From CALKXV01 sp965228905 (GTDB lineage: Bacteria > Pseudomonadota > Alphaproteobacteria > Rhodobacterales > Rhodobacteraceae), in contig CBDDII010000003.1 in assembly GCA_965228905.1 (NCBI GenBank), positions 744,001-808,000 of the forward strand: a DNA stretch of 64,000 nucleotides, written 5' to 3'. Every line of letters begins with the position of its first letter. The first letter of the stretch is position 1. The notes beneath the pieces were generated by a model. That model had not been told where the DNA came from. It worked only from the letters and a program-made list of their open reading frames with translations, and did no database searches. Of the stretch, positions 43,061-52,948 are shown piece by piece. The translations under genes were made by a program, and so were the position numbers.

Positions 43061-45253
43061 ATGACCGGCCTTCTCGCCGACATGTTCGAAGCCCTGAGCG
43101 AAGGCATCGCGATCTTCGATGAAAGCGCCTGCCTGGTCACCTTCAACCGGCGCTACAAGGAAATGCTCGCCCCGGTGGCGGACCTGATCGAACCCGGCGT
43201 GTCCTGGCGCATGATCAATCTTGAATCCGTCCGGCGCGGCGTTTTCACCGAAAGCGCAATGTCGGAAACCCAGATCATTGACCGCGCCGAAGAGGATCTG
43301 GTGGCCCTGGTGCAGGGCGCGGTGGTGGACCACGCCGACGGCCGATCCTACGAAGTGTCCTACAACAGCACCAGCAGCGGCGGCTTCGTCATCACCCGCA
43401 CCGACGTCACCGAACGGCGGCAGGCCGAGGTGCGGCTCCGTGAACGCGAGGCCTTGCTTTCCACCATCCTCGACACCAACCCGACACCCGTCGTCATGGC
43501 GCGCCTGTCCGATAGCAGCATCGTCTATCGCTCTGCCGCGGCGCGAGAGTTGTACGGAGATGGCGAGTTTGCGCTCGCCTACTACTCCGATCCCGAAGAC
43601 AGGGTGCGCTATGTGACCGACCTGAAACAACATGGCCGCGTCGAAGACCAGGTGATCAGATCAACTGCGAAGGATGGAAAGGAATTCATGGCCTCCCTGT
43701 CAGGCGGGCTGACGGAGTACAACGGGGAAACCTGTGTCGTGTCTTCGATCACGGACGTCACCGAGGACATCGAGCGTGATGCGCTTATCCGGCTTGTCGT
43801 CGAAGCCTGTCCGGCCCCCATCCTGATGATCCGCGCCGCGACCGGAGAGGTCCTGTTTCGCAGCCCTCAGGCAACCGAGCTTTATGGCGCCAAGAACAGT
43901 GCCAGTGAATTCTATGTCAAACCGGGCGACCGCGCCGGATTTCTTGGCGAATTGCGCCGCCACCGCGAGGTGTCCGAATATCGCGAAAGGTTCCTGAACG
44001 CGAAAGGCGAACCCTTCTGGTGCGCGGTATCGGCGCGGTTGATCCAATGGGGCGGCGAAGACGTGATCGTGTCGCACTCGCGCGACCTGACCGGCCAGCT
44101 TGCGATCGAGCAACAACTGGCCCGCCAGCGCGAACAGGTTTTCCAAAGCGAAAAGATGTCCGCGCTCGGCAGCCTGCTTGCCGGTGTCGCGCACGAATTG
44201 AACAACCCCCTGTCAGTCGTCGTCGGCCATGCCATGATGCTGTCTGACGAAACTTCTGACCCGCAAGTCCTGCGCCAGACGAAGAAAATCAGCGATGCCG
44301 CAGAGCGTTGTTCAAAGATCGTCCGGACCTTCCTGTCGATGGCGCGACAGGAACCCGTCAGGATGGAACCGGTCGACATCGGCGAACTGGTGGGAACGGC
44401 GGTCGAGGTGGCCCGCTACGGCAACCGTGGACGCAACGTGCGCATCGAAACCGATCTTCAGGACGATCTTCCAAAGGTTCACGCCGACGTGGATCAGGTC
44501 ACCCAGGCGGTGGTCAACCTGATTATCAACGCCGAACAGGCCATCGAAGGCGCCTCGGTCGGCGACTGCATCCGCGTTTCCGCAAGACGGGACAAAGCCC
44601 ACAAGGCACTTCGGATCGAAGTCGAGGATAACGGCCCAGGCATTCCATCCGACATCCGCGCCCGTGTCTTTGATCCCTTCTTTTCGACCAAGGGCGTCGG
44701 GCAGGGGACAGGCGTCGGACTTGCCGTCTGTCACCGTGTCGTGACGGCGCATCAGGGCACGATCGAAGTGCGCGACGTGGAACCGACCGGTACGTGCTTT
44801 GCGATCACCTTGCCGATGAATGGTGTCGCCGAACAAGACAAACAAGAGACCAAACCCGTTCCCGACGATCAGGATTCGATCCGCGTGTTGGTCATTGATG
44901 ACGAGGCCGACGTGGCCGATCTGAATGTCGAGGTTCTGGAACGCGCAGGCTACAAGGCTGACGCGGTTTACGAAGCAGCCAACGCATTCGACATGCTGCG
45001 TACCAAGAACTACGATGTGGTTCTCAGCGATCTGAACATGCCGGGCGTCGACGGGCGGGGCGTTTACGAAACCATCGTTGCGGAATTTCCCCGGCTGGCC
45101 GCACGCACCGGGTTCGTCACCGGCGATACCATGGGCAAGACCTCGCAGATCTTCCTGCAGGAAAGTCGCCGACCCTACCTTGAAAAACCCGTTTCGCCAA
45201 AAGAGCTGCGGGCCTTCGTGGCCGAGCTCAACTCGGAAGGACAAACAGAATGA
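43061..45253 (+). CDS. hybrid sensor histidine kinase with three PAS regions and a receiver
   Basis: The 730-residue cytoplasmic protein has three PAS-like regions in about residues 5-365 (the third contains VLFRSPQATELYG, like the kinase at 32913), a HisKA domain with His378 in GVAHELNNPLS, a HATPase domain (NLIINAEQAI, DNGPGIP, GQGTGVGLAV) and a C-terminal receiver with Asp657 in VVLSDLNMPG. The OmpR-type regulator gene overlaps its stop (ATGA), so both form a phosphorelay. An upstream ATG at 43028 is possible. Expression is probably through the shared promoter element at 42959-43004. Confidence 0.92.
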   Translation: MTGLLADMFEALSEGIAIFDESACLVTFNRRYKEMLAPVADLIEPGVSWRMINLESVRRGVFTESAMSETQIIDRAEEDLVALVQGAVVDHADGRSYEVSYNSTSSGGFVITRTDVTERRQAEVRLREREALLSTILDTNPTPVVMARLSDSSIVYRSAAARELYGDGEFALAYYSDPEDRVRYVTDLKQHGRVEDQVIRSTAKDGKEFMASLSGGLTEYNGETCVVSSITDVTEDIERDALIRLVVEACPAPILMIRAATGEVLFRSPQATELYGAKNSASEFYVKPGDRAGFLGELRRHREVSEYRERFLNAKGEPFWCAVSARLIQWGGEDVIVSHSRDLTGQLAIEQQLARQREQVFQSEKMSALGSLLAGVAHELNNPLSVVVGHAMMLSDETSDPQVLRQTKKISDAAERCSKIVRTFLSMARQEPVRMEPVDIGELVGTAVEVARYGNRGRNVRIETDLQDDLPKVHADVDQVTQAVVNLIINAEQAIEGASVGDCIRVSARRDKAHKALRIEVEDNGPGIPSDIRARVFDPFFSTKGVGQGTGVGLAVCHRVVTAHQGTIEVRDVEPTGTCFAITLPMNGVAEQDKQETKPVPDDQDSIRVLVIDDEADVADLNVEVLERAGYKADAVYEAANAFDMLRTKNYDVVLSDLNMPGVDGRGVYETIVAEFPRLAARTGFVTGDTMGKTSQIFLQESRRPYLEKPVSPKELRAFVAELNSEGQTE

Positions 45254-45972
45254 CCGCAAGCGATCAGCCAAGGATTCTGGTCTGCGATGACGAGATCGAC
45301 CTGCGCGAGATGCTGCAGGAGTACCTGCAAAAACGCGGCTATGAGGTTCACCTTGCCGGTGATGCCGAAGAACTGCGAACCGTGATCGAAAGCTCCGCGC
45401 CAGACCTCGTGATCCTCGACATCAACATGCCGGGCGAAGACGGGCTGTCGGCCTTAAGGCGTCTGCGCACCGAAAGTGACCTGCCCGTCGTCATGCTGAC
45501 CGCCGCTGGTGAGACCATCGACAAGATCGTCGGCCTTGAGATGGGGGCCGACGACTATCTCGGCAAACCCGTCGACCTCCGCGAACTCGAAGCCCGCATC
45601 AAGGCGGTCCTGCGCCGCCGTGCCGGACCGGCCGAAGAGCCTGAAACGAAAGCCCTGAACGGTCAGTTCGTCCAGTTCGGAGATTTCCGCCTCGATCTCG
45701 AAGCCGCGAAGCTGACCGACGCCGATGAACAGGACGTGCCGATCACGGCGATGGAATTCCGGCTTCTGAAACTCTTTGCCGAGAACCGGTCGCGCGTGCT
45801 GAACCGCGACCAGATCCTTGAACAGGCCCACGACCGGTCTTGGGATCCCTATGATCGCAGCATCGACATCCGGATATCCCGCCTGCGCCGCAAGATCGAA
45901 AAGAACCCGCAAAAGCCGACCATCATCCGCACCGTGCGCGGGATCGGTTACGTCTTTGATCCCGAGAGCTGA
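45250..45972 (+). CDS. OmpR/PhoB-family response regulator
   Basis: A 240-residue protein: receiver domain with phospho-acceptor Asp57 in LVILDINMPG and Lys in LGKPVDL, then a winged-helix domain (about 140-237; FRLLKLFAENRSRVLNRDQIL and RTVRGIGYVFDPE). It overlaps the hybrid kinase stop by 4 bases. OmpR-type proteins bind direct repeats, which makes it a candidate for the repeated GTTTC boxes nearby. Its 3' end overlaps the converging TVP38-type gene by 25 bases. Confidence 0.95.
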   Translation: MTASDQPRILVCDDEIDLREMLQEYLQKRGYEVHLAGDAEELRTVIESSAPDLVILDINMPGEDGLSALRRLRTESDLPVVMLTAAGETIDKIVGLEMGADDYLGKPVDLRELEARIKAVLRRRAGPAEEPETKALNGQFVQFGDFRLDLEAAKLTDADEQDVPITAMEFRLLKLFAENRSRVLNRDQILEQAHDRSWDPYDRSIDIRISRLRRKIEKNPQKPTIIRTVRGIGYVFDPES

Positions 45973-46649
45973 TGCACCTGCCGCATCCGTTGCACGATCA
46001 GCAAGACCGCCGGAAAAACAAGCGTCACGCCACAGGCCGCAATCAACATCAGCGCGCTGTCCATCTCTGCCATCCCCGCACCGATGGCGGCAAAGGCAAA
46101 ACTCGCCGGCAGGATTCCGAGGGCCGTTGAAACGGCGAAATAACGCATCCGTATCGGCGTCAGACCGGCAACATAGCTGACAGCGTCGAAGGAAATGAAC
46201 GGGATCAGCCGCGAAACCAGAACCGCAAATGCGAGGTATGCCTGCGTCCTCGGGCGCGTGATCCAATGGGCCAGAGGCAGCTTCGACGCCGACATCGGGC
46301 GAAAGCCCAGCCAGCGTGACAGGCCAAAGGCAATCAACGCCCCAAGGATCGCACCTGCGGCGGTCAAGGCTCCGCCCCATGCCGCGCCATAGATCGCACC
46401 GGCCGCCATCGCAATCGGCCCGCTCGGGATCGGCGAAACCACGACGGCAAGCGACAGCAAGACCACCACCGCCAACGGCCCGAATTGTTCAAGGAACTCT
46501 GCGATACCTTCGGGATCGGAAAAGCGATCAAACGCGCCCGTGCCGATTGCGAACAATGCAAGGATCAGGGCAAGACCAACGCAGGCCACTGCCGTCGTGT
46601 TCAATCGCCGCAAGGTGCGGCCCGAATTTGCTTCCGTCGCTGACGTCAT
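45948..46649 (-). CDS. TVP38/TMEM64 family membrane protein (DedA-like SNARE-associated domain)
   Basis: From the ATG at 46649 the protein has 233 residues and five to six hydrophobic segments, with the VTT-domain pattern SPIPSGPIAMAAGAIYGAAW and LSRWLGFRPMS followed by the FLVSRLIPFISFD-type motif VLVSRLIPFISFDAVSYVAG. Family members move or flip lipids, and some act in membrane stress tolerance. It follows copy C of the shared promoter element by 80 bases. The upstream open frame is not used. Confidence 0.85.
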   Translation of the reverse strand: MTSATEANSGRTLRRLNTTAVACVGLALILALFAIGTGAFDRFSDPEGIAEFLEQFGPLAVVVLLSLAVVVSPIPSGPIAMAAGAIYGAAWGGALTAAGAILGALIAFGLSRWLGFRPMSASKLPLAHWITRPRTQAYLAFAVLVSRLIPFISFDAVSYVAGLTPIRMRYFAVSTALGILPASFAFAAIGAGMAEMDSALMLIAACGVTLVFPAVLLIVQRMRQVHQLSGSKT

Positions 46650-46729
46650 GATTTCCACCGTTTGGCTCGAACGTTCCAACAGGATGGCAATGTGCACCAT
46701 CCGATCTCGCCCAAGCCTAGGCCTGCCGC

Positions 46730-46776
46730 GTTTCAAAACGACATCAGCCGGAAAGCCCCGGTGTTTCATTTGTTTC
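46730..46776 (-). promoter_or_regulatory. two-part promoter element, copy C (before the TVP38-type gene)
   Basis: GTTTCA (46730-46735) and GTTTCATTTGTTTC (46763-46776) on the plus strand, starts 33 bases apart. Here the 14-base box is a clean tandem GTTTC-N4-GTTTC, which shows the half-site structure. In gene orientation it reads GAAACAAATGAAAC then TGAAAC, ending 80 bases before the ATG. Confidence 0.6.
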
Positions 46777-46828
46777 GGGTTTTGACAGCGCAAACCGGCA
46801 CGACCGCCCGTCGCGCGTCAGACCGGTC

Positions 46829-48586
46829 TCAGTAAACGTCCCGCTGGTAACGGTGACCGGCGATCAAGGCATCCATATAGGCGTCAGCCTCATCGGCGCT
46901 CATCTTGCCGTGTTCCGCCACGATCTCGCGCAGGGCGGTATCCACATCGGCAGCCATCCGGCTGGCATCGCCACAGATGAATATCGCGGCCCCCTCTTCC
47001 AGCCAGCGGAACACCTCGGCCCCGTCCTTCTTCAACAGCGTCTGCACGTAAACCTTCTCCGCCCCGTCGCGCGACCAGGCAAGGCTCACGCGGTCGACCA
47101 CGCCCGCCTCCTGCCAGGCTTCGATCTGATCGCGATACAGGTAATCGCAGTCCTCGTGCTGATCGCCAAAGAACAGCCAGTTGCGCCCCTCGGCATCCCG
47201 CGCGGCGCGTTCTTCCAGAAAGGCACGGAACGGCGCAATGCCGGTGCCGGGGCCGATCATGATAAGCGGTACGTTGTCGTCCTCGGGAATATGGAAATGC
47301 GCCGATTTCTGAACATAAACCCCAATCGAACCACCCTCGGCCAGACGCTCGCCCAGATAGGTCGAGGCACAGCCCTTGCGCGCCGTGTCATGCAGATCGT
47401 ACCGCACCTCGCCCACGGTCAGATGCACCTCGCCGGGATGCGCCTTGGGGCTGGACGAAATCGAATAAAGCCGCGGCGCAAGCGCACGCAGACCATCCAC
47501 CAGCTTTTGCGGATCCAGATCGGGCACCCCGACCGTCAGAATGTCGATGATCTGATCGTCGTCACCCGGCGTGCCAAGGCCCCAGGCTTCGATGGTTTTC
47601 GGCGTGATCGTCGTCAGGTCCAAACGTGTCAGCAGGGCGGAACGCAGGTTCGCCGGACCGCTTTTCAGGCTCACCGGTTCCTTGCCGGTGAAACCACAGG
47701 CCTTCAGGATCGCCCCGACTTCCACGGGGCAGTTCAGCGGCCAGACGCCAAGCGCATCGCCCACCTCATAGTCCAGATCCTCACCGCCGCCCGCCAGCGA
47801 CAGTTCCACATGGTTGACGCATTTCGCCGAGCTTTCACCGCTCAGACGTTCCGACACCATCAGCGTCGCCATGAAGGGATGGTTCTTGTCGAAGCCGGGG
47901 GCAGTGCCGCCCGGCTCCGGCGCGGCGGCGGCCCCGGCGGCGGATCTGAACGGATCGCTGTCGAACGCAGCACTGCGCCACGCGGCATAATCGTCGTCGT
48001 AATCGGTATCGCAAAGCACGGCCTCGGACGCCCGCGTCGCCCCCAGTTCCGCCAGCCGTGCATCGATATCGCCGGGCACCTTGTTGAAATGCACGTAAGA
48101 CGAATCCCCCAACCCCAACACGCTGTAGTTCAACGTCGCGGGAAGCTCCGGTGCGCCATCGTCCATCAGCGCCTCGCAGAACTTCTTGGCGTTGTCGGGC
48201 GGCAGACCGTTCTGCGTGCAGGACACGATCAACAAATGATTGACCGCCGACAGATCGCTGACCTGCACGTCATCAAGGGCGGCAAGCGTTGCGTCGAATC
48301 CTTGCGTCTTGGCGTATTTCTTCAGGTCTTTCGAAACACCCTCGGCATTCCCGGCCTGCGAGCCGTAAAGAATGGTCAGCGCCGTTCCAGCCTCGGCCGC
48401 ACCGCCCGCATCCATGCTGGCCGAACTGGCGATGGCGTGAAGTCCGCTCAGCAACCCGTTCAGCCAATGACGCTGTTCTGGATCGAAAGGCGCTTCGGCG
48501 GGAATGAACTCCGCCGGTTTCGTGCCGTGGGTCTGGCCGATGGCCAGCGCAAGATTGTCGAGTATTTTGGGATCCGGTGCGGTCAT
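46829..48586 (-). CDS. NADPH-dependent diflavin reductase, CysJ (sulfite reductase alpha) type
   Basis: The 585-residue protein has a flavodoxin-like FMN domain (about 65-210; ILYGSQAGNAEGVSKDL, YSVLGLGDSSYVHF), a FAD domain (about 235-425; RLYSISSSP) and an NADPH domain (GPGTGIAPFRAFLEER) ending in RDVY with a C-terminal Tyr that stacks on FAD. This is the CysJ layout. It lies 26 bases after the siroheme reductase gene and most likely supplies its electrons from NADPH. Neither membrane segments nor a signal peptide is present. Confidence 0.92.
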   Translation of the reverse strand: MTAPDPKILDNLALAIGQTHGTKPAEFIPAEAPFDPEQRHWLNGLLSGLHAIASSASMDAGGAAEAGTALTILYGSQAGNAEGVSKDLKKYAKTQGFDATLAALDDVQVSDLSAVNHLLIVSCTQNGLPPDNAKKFCEALMDDGAPELPATLNYSVLGLGDSSYVHFNKVPGDIDARLAELGATRASEAVLCDTDYDDDYAAWRSAAFDSDPFRSAAGAAAAPEPGGTAPGFDKNHPFMATLMVSERLSGESSAKCVNHVELSLAGGGEDLDYEVGDALGVWPLNCPVEVGAILKACGFTGKEPVSLKSGPANLRSALLTRLDLTTITPKTIEAWGLGTPGDDDQIIDILTVGVPDLDPQKLVDGLRALAPRLYSISSSPKAHPGEVHLTVGEVRYDLHDTARKGCASTYLGERLAEGGSIGVYVQKSAHFHIPEDDNVPLIMIGPGTGIAPFRAFLEERAARDAEGRNWLFFGDQHEDCDYLYRDQIEAWQEAGVVDRVSLAWSRDGAEKVYVQTLLKKDGAEVFRWLEEGAAIFICGDASRMAADVDTALREIVAEHGKMSADEADAYMDALIAGHRYQRDVY

Positions 48587-48612
48587 GTCTCGATGTCTAC
48601 CTTCAGGGGCGG

Positions 48613-50358
<1,746 letters not shown>

Positions 50359-50793
50359 GCGGCGTCTCTCCTGCTTGTGTCCCGGATCAGACCGAATGTC
50401 GGAAAGCGATCCTGAACGGAAATCTGGCAATGCGCGGCCAATGCGCGGGTTTGAAACTGGGGATAATGCGCTCCTGCCAATCGGGTCAGAAATGACAAAA
50501 GGCATCTTGGCGACTTTGCCGGACATGCTTTCCGATCTTGCGATTCCTTTGAAAAGGAAGATCGGAACCGGACGCCGTTGTCCGCAGCACGCTATATTCA
50601 ATGGTGCTTTCCACCCATGGAACAATAAGTGCGAAAGCGGTCAAGACCCGGATTTCGCTCCGGGTCAGACGTAAATCAGTTTACGGGGTACCATCCGCCA
50701 CTTGCCCAGTTTTTCGGCAGATCTGCCGGGATTCTCGGCGCTCCCGTGATGAGCGCCGCCGCCGGAAATACCGGCGCGATTCCCGCGCCAAAG
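50359..50793. other. 435-base gene-free region with several perfect palindromes
   Basis: No gene is convincing. It holds the promoter of the siroheme reductase operon and the end of uxuA. Perfect inverted repeats: GACCCGG/CCGGGTC (50645-50666), CGTAAA-TCAG-TTTACG (50670-50685), CGGCAGATCTGCCG (50715-50728) and GGCGCT/AGCGCC (50737-50757). None has a T-run in the expected direction. CGTAAATCAGTTTACG could be a regulator site. The region 50432-50600 is less structured. Confidence 0.5.
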
Positions 50794-52005
50794 TCACTCT
50801 GCCGCGATGCGCGGCTCCAGGGCGGCAATGACGCCGCGCAACTCCGCCAACCCCTTCAACCGCCCGATCGAGGGATAGCCGGGCTGCGCCTGCCGGCCAA
50901 GATCGTCCAGAATATCCTGCCCATGGTCGGGGCGGAACGGGATCGACCAATCCGACCGGCCAGCCGCCTTCCGCCGCGCTTCCTCGCGCAGGGCCGCTTC
51001 GACAAGGGCCACCATGTCCGTGTCGCCCCCCAGATGTTCGGCCTCATAAAAAGACCCGCGCACATCATCCGACTGACGCTTGACGTTCCGCAGATGCAGA
51101 AAATGCACGCGGTCGCCCAGGCGCTCCATCATTCCGGGCAAATCGTTGTCAGGCCGCGCCCCAAGCGAACCGGAACACAGCGTGATCCCGTTCGCCGGTA
51201 TATCCACCGCATCCATCACCGCCTTGTAATGCGCTTCGGTCGACATCACGCGCGGCAATCCCAAAAGAGGGAAGGGCGGATCATCGGGATGACAACACAT
51301 CCGCAGCCCCAGTTCCTCGGCCACGGGGGCCACTTCGGACAGAAAGTCGATCAGATGCTGGCGCAGGGTGGCCTCGCTCATATCCGCGTATTCCGCCAGA
51401 TGATCCCGCACATCCGACAGGCTGAATTTTTCAGCAGCACCGGGCAAACCGAAAACGACATTGCCGGTCAACTGTTCACGATCCTTGTCCGACATCGCGG
51501 AGAACCGGCGCGCCGCCGCGTCCTGCAACGCCTCGTCAAAATCCTCTTTCGCCCGTTCGCGTTCCAGGATGAACAGGTCGAAAGCGGCAAAATCGACCAG
51601 ATCGAACCGCATGCAGGTCGCCCCGTTGGGCAGCCGCCACGCCAGATCGGTCCGCGTCCAGTCCAACACTGGCATGAAGTTATAGCAGATCACCTCGATC
51701 CCCGCCTCGGCAAGGTTCTTCAGGCTTTCGCGGTAATTCTCGATATGGGCGCGCCAGTCGCCCTGCTGTTTCTTGATGTCTTCCGACACCGGCAGGCTTT
51801 CCACGACATCCCATGTCAGACCCGAAGCCGACCCCTCCCGCATCGTCGCGATCTCGGCCTTGCGCTTGCCAATCTCGTCCGGAGACCAGACCACCCCGGT
51901 CGGCATGTGATGCAGCGCACTGACAATGCCCTCCGACCCGGCCTGAGCCACGTCGTCGATTGATACAAGGTCACTGGGACCGAACCATCTCCAGGTTTGC
52001 CGCAT
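50794..52005 (-). CDS. uxuA: mannonate dehydratase UxuA
   Basis: The 403-residue protein starts MRQTWRWFGPSDLVSIDDVAQ, typical of UxuA, and has the metal site residues in MCCHPDDPPFPLLGLPR and VHFLHLRNVKR. It dehydrates D-mannonate to 2-keto-3-deoxy-D-gluconate in hexuronate catabolism. GGAGG lies before the ATG. It is divergent from a GntR regulator gene and alone on its strand; kinase and aldolase genes for the next steps are not in the window. Confidence 0.95.
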   Translation of the reverse strand: MRQTWRWFGPSDLVSIDDVAQAGSEGIVSALHHMPTGVVWSPDEIGKRKAEIATMREGSASGLTWDVVESLPVSEDIKKQQGDWRAHIENYRESLKNLAEAGIEVICYNFMPVLDWTRTDLAWRLPNGATCMRFDLVDFAAFDLFILERERAKEDFDEALQDAAARRFSAMSDKDREQLTGNVVFGLPGAAEKFSLSDVRDHLAEYADMSEATLRQHLIDFLSEVAPVAEELGLRMCCHPDDPPFPLLGLPRVMSTEAHYKAVMDAVDIPANGITLCSGSLGARPDNDLPGMMERLGDRVHFLHLRNVKRQSDDVRGSFYEAEHLGGDTDMVALVEAALREEARRKAAGRSDWSIPFRPDHGQDILDDLGRQAQPGYPSIGRLKGLAELRGVIAALEPRIAAE

Positions 52006-52043
52006 TTTTTCCTCCCCGAGTCGTCAGCCCGATGGCACGATTA

Positions 52044-52063
52044 GCAGAAGACACCATTTCTGC
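52044..52063. promoter_or_regulatory. inverted repeat between uxuA and its GntR gene, candidate operator
   Basis: GCAGAA (52044-52049) and TTCTGC (52058-52063) are perfect inverted arms with an 8-base spacer, in the 102-base gap between the divergent uxuA and GntR genes. AGTATGG also occurs twice at 52066-52080 as a direct repeat. Either could be the operator; sequence alone does not decide. Confidence 0.35.
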
Positions 52064-52107
52064 CTAGTATGGAAGTATGGTAAGTGGCGGCAGGGAGGCT
52101 TCGAATC

Positions 52108-52854
52108 ATGCTGGTCGAAGACAGGAAAACGTGGAGATTGGACCCGACGGGTCCGATCACGCCGCAGATCACACGTATTCTGCGCGAACGCATCATCCAG
52201 AACGATCTGAAACCGGGCGACAAGCTTTCGGAATCCGAAATGGCGCGCGGCTATCAGGTCAGCCGCCAACCGGTGCGCGAAGCCTTCATCAAGCTGGCCG
52301 ACCAGGGTTTGGTCGCGGTGCTGCCGCAACGGGGAACCGCCGTGACCAAGATCGGTTATGCCGCCGTTCACGACGCCCGTTTCCTGCGCGAAGCCATCGA
52401 AGCCGACATCGCCAAGATCCTCGCCGCCAACCCCGACGCTGCCCTGATTGCCGAACTGCGCACTCAGCTTGACCGTCAGAACAAGGTCAACCGGGACAAC
52501 CCGCACGACTTCATCGAGTTGGACGAGCTGTTCCACCGCACCCTCGCGGCAGGGGCCGGAAAGGGCGGGGCATGGAAACAGATCGAGGGGCTGAAATCCC
52601 AGATGGACCGCGTGCGGTTCCTCTCGCTGGCCCAGTTCCCGATTGCCAAGCTGATCGACCAGCACAAAGCCCTCGTCGACCAGATCGAAAAGGGTGATGT
52701 ACCCGGTGCCAATGCGGCCATCCGCACCCACCTGCGCGAGGTTCTTCGCGACCTGCCGCAGATCGTTGCGGCCAACCAGGACTATTTCGAATTGCCGGGC
52801 GGGGCGCTTTCCCAACCGGCCAATGCGCCAATCCAAGGTAGAACTGGCCAATGA
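52108..52854 (+). CDS. GntR-family regulator, FCD subfamily (UxuR-like position)
   Basis: From the ATG at 52108, which has GGGAGG upstream, the protein has 248 residues: winged helix with ESEMARGYQVSRQPVREAF (about 45-65) and FCD domain with LDELFHRTLAAGAGK and HKALVDQIEKGD. Divergent from uxuA and upstream of an idonate-type dehydrogenase, it is probably the uronate pathway repressor. Confidence 0.9.
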   Translation: MLVEDRKTWRLDPTGPITPQITRILRERIIQNDLKPGDKLSESEMARGYQVSRQPVREAFIKLADQGLVAVLPQRGTAVTKIGYAAVHDARFLREAIEADIAKILAANPDAALIAELRTQLDRQNKVNRDNPHDFIELDELFHRTLAAGAGKGGAWKQIEGLKSQMDRVRFLSLAQFPIAKLIDQHKALVDQIEKGDVPGANAAIRTHLREVLRDLPQIVAANQDYFELPGGALSQPANAPIQGRTGQ

Positions 52855-52937
52855 AACCTGGCATCAAGACGACCGCCAGCGCGGTCTCCTACTTTCCGCC
52901 GCTGGCCACCTGGCTTTCCTCCATCCTGACTAACTGA
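52851..52937 (+). CDS. 28-residue small ORF between the GntR and dehydrogenase genes
   Basis: An ATG at 52851 overlaps the GntR stop (ATGA) and opens a 28-codon frame ending at 52937, 11 bases before the dehydrogenase ATG. The product has a hydrophobic C-terminal half (YFPPLATWLSSILTN). Translational coupling makes expression possible, but the frame could be chance; no family is recognised. Confidence 0.3.
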   Translation: MKPGIKTTASAVSYFPPLATWLSSILTN

Positions 52938-52948
52938 GCGAGACACAT

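Noticed and set aside
50715..50728. Terminator of uxuA at CGGCAGATCTGCCG
   Set aside because: In the uxuA direction the palindrome is followed by an A-run, not a T-run.
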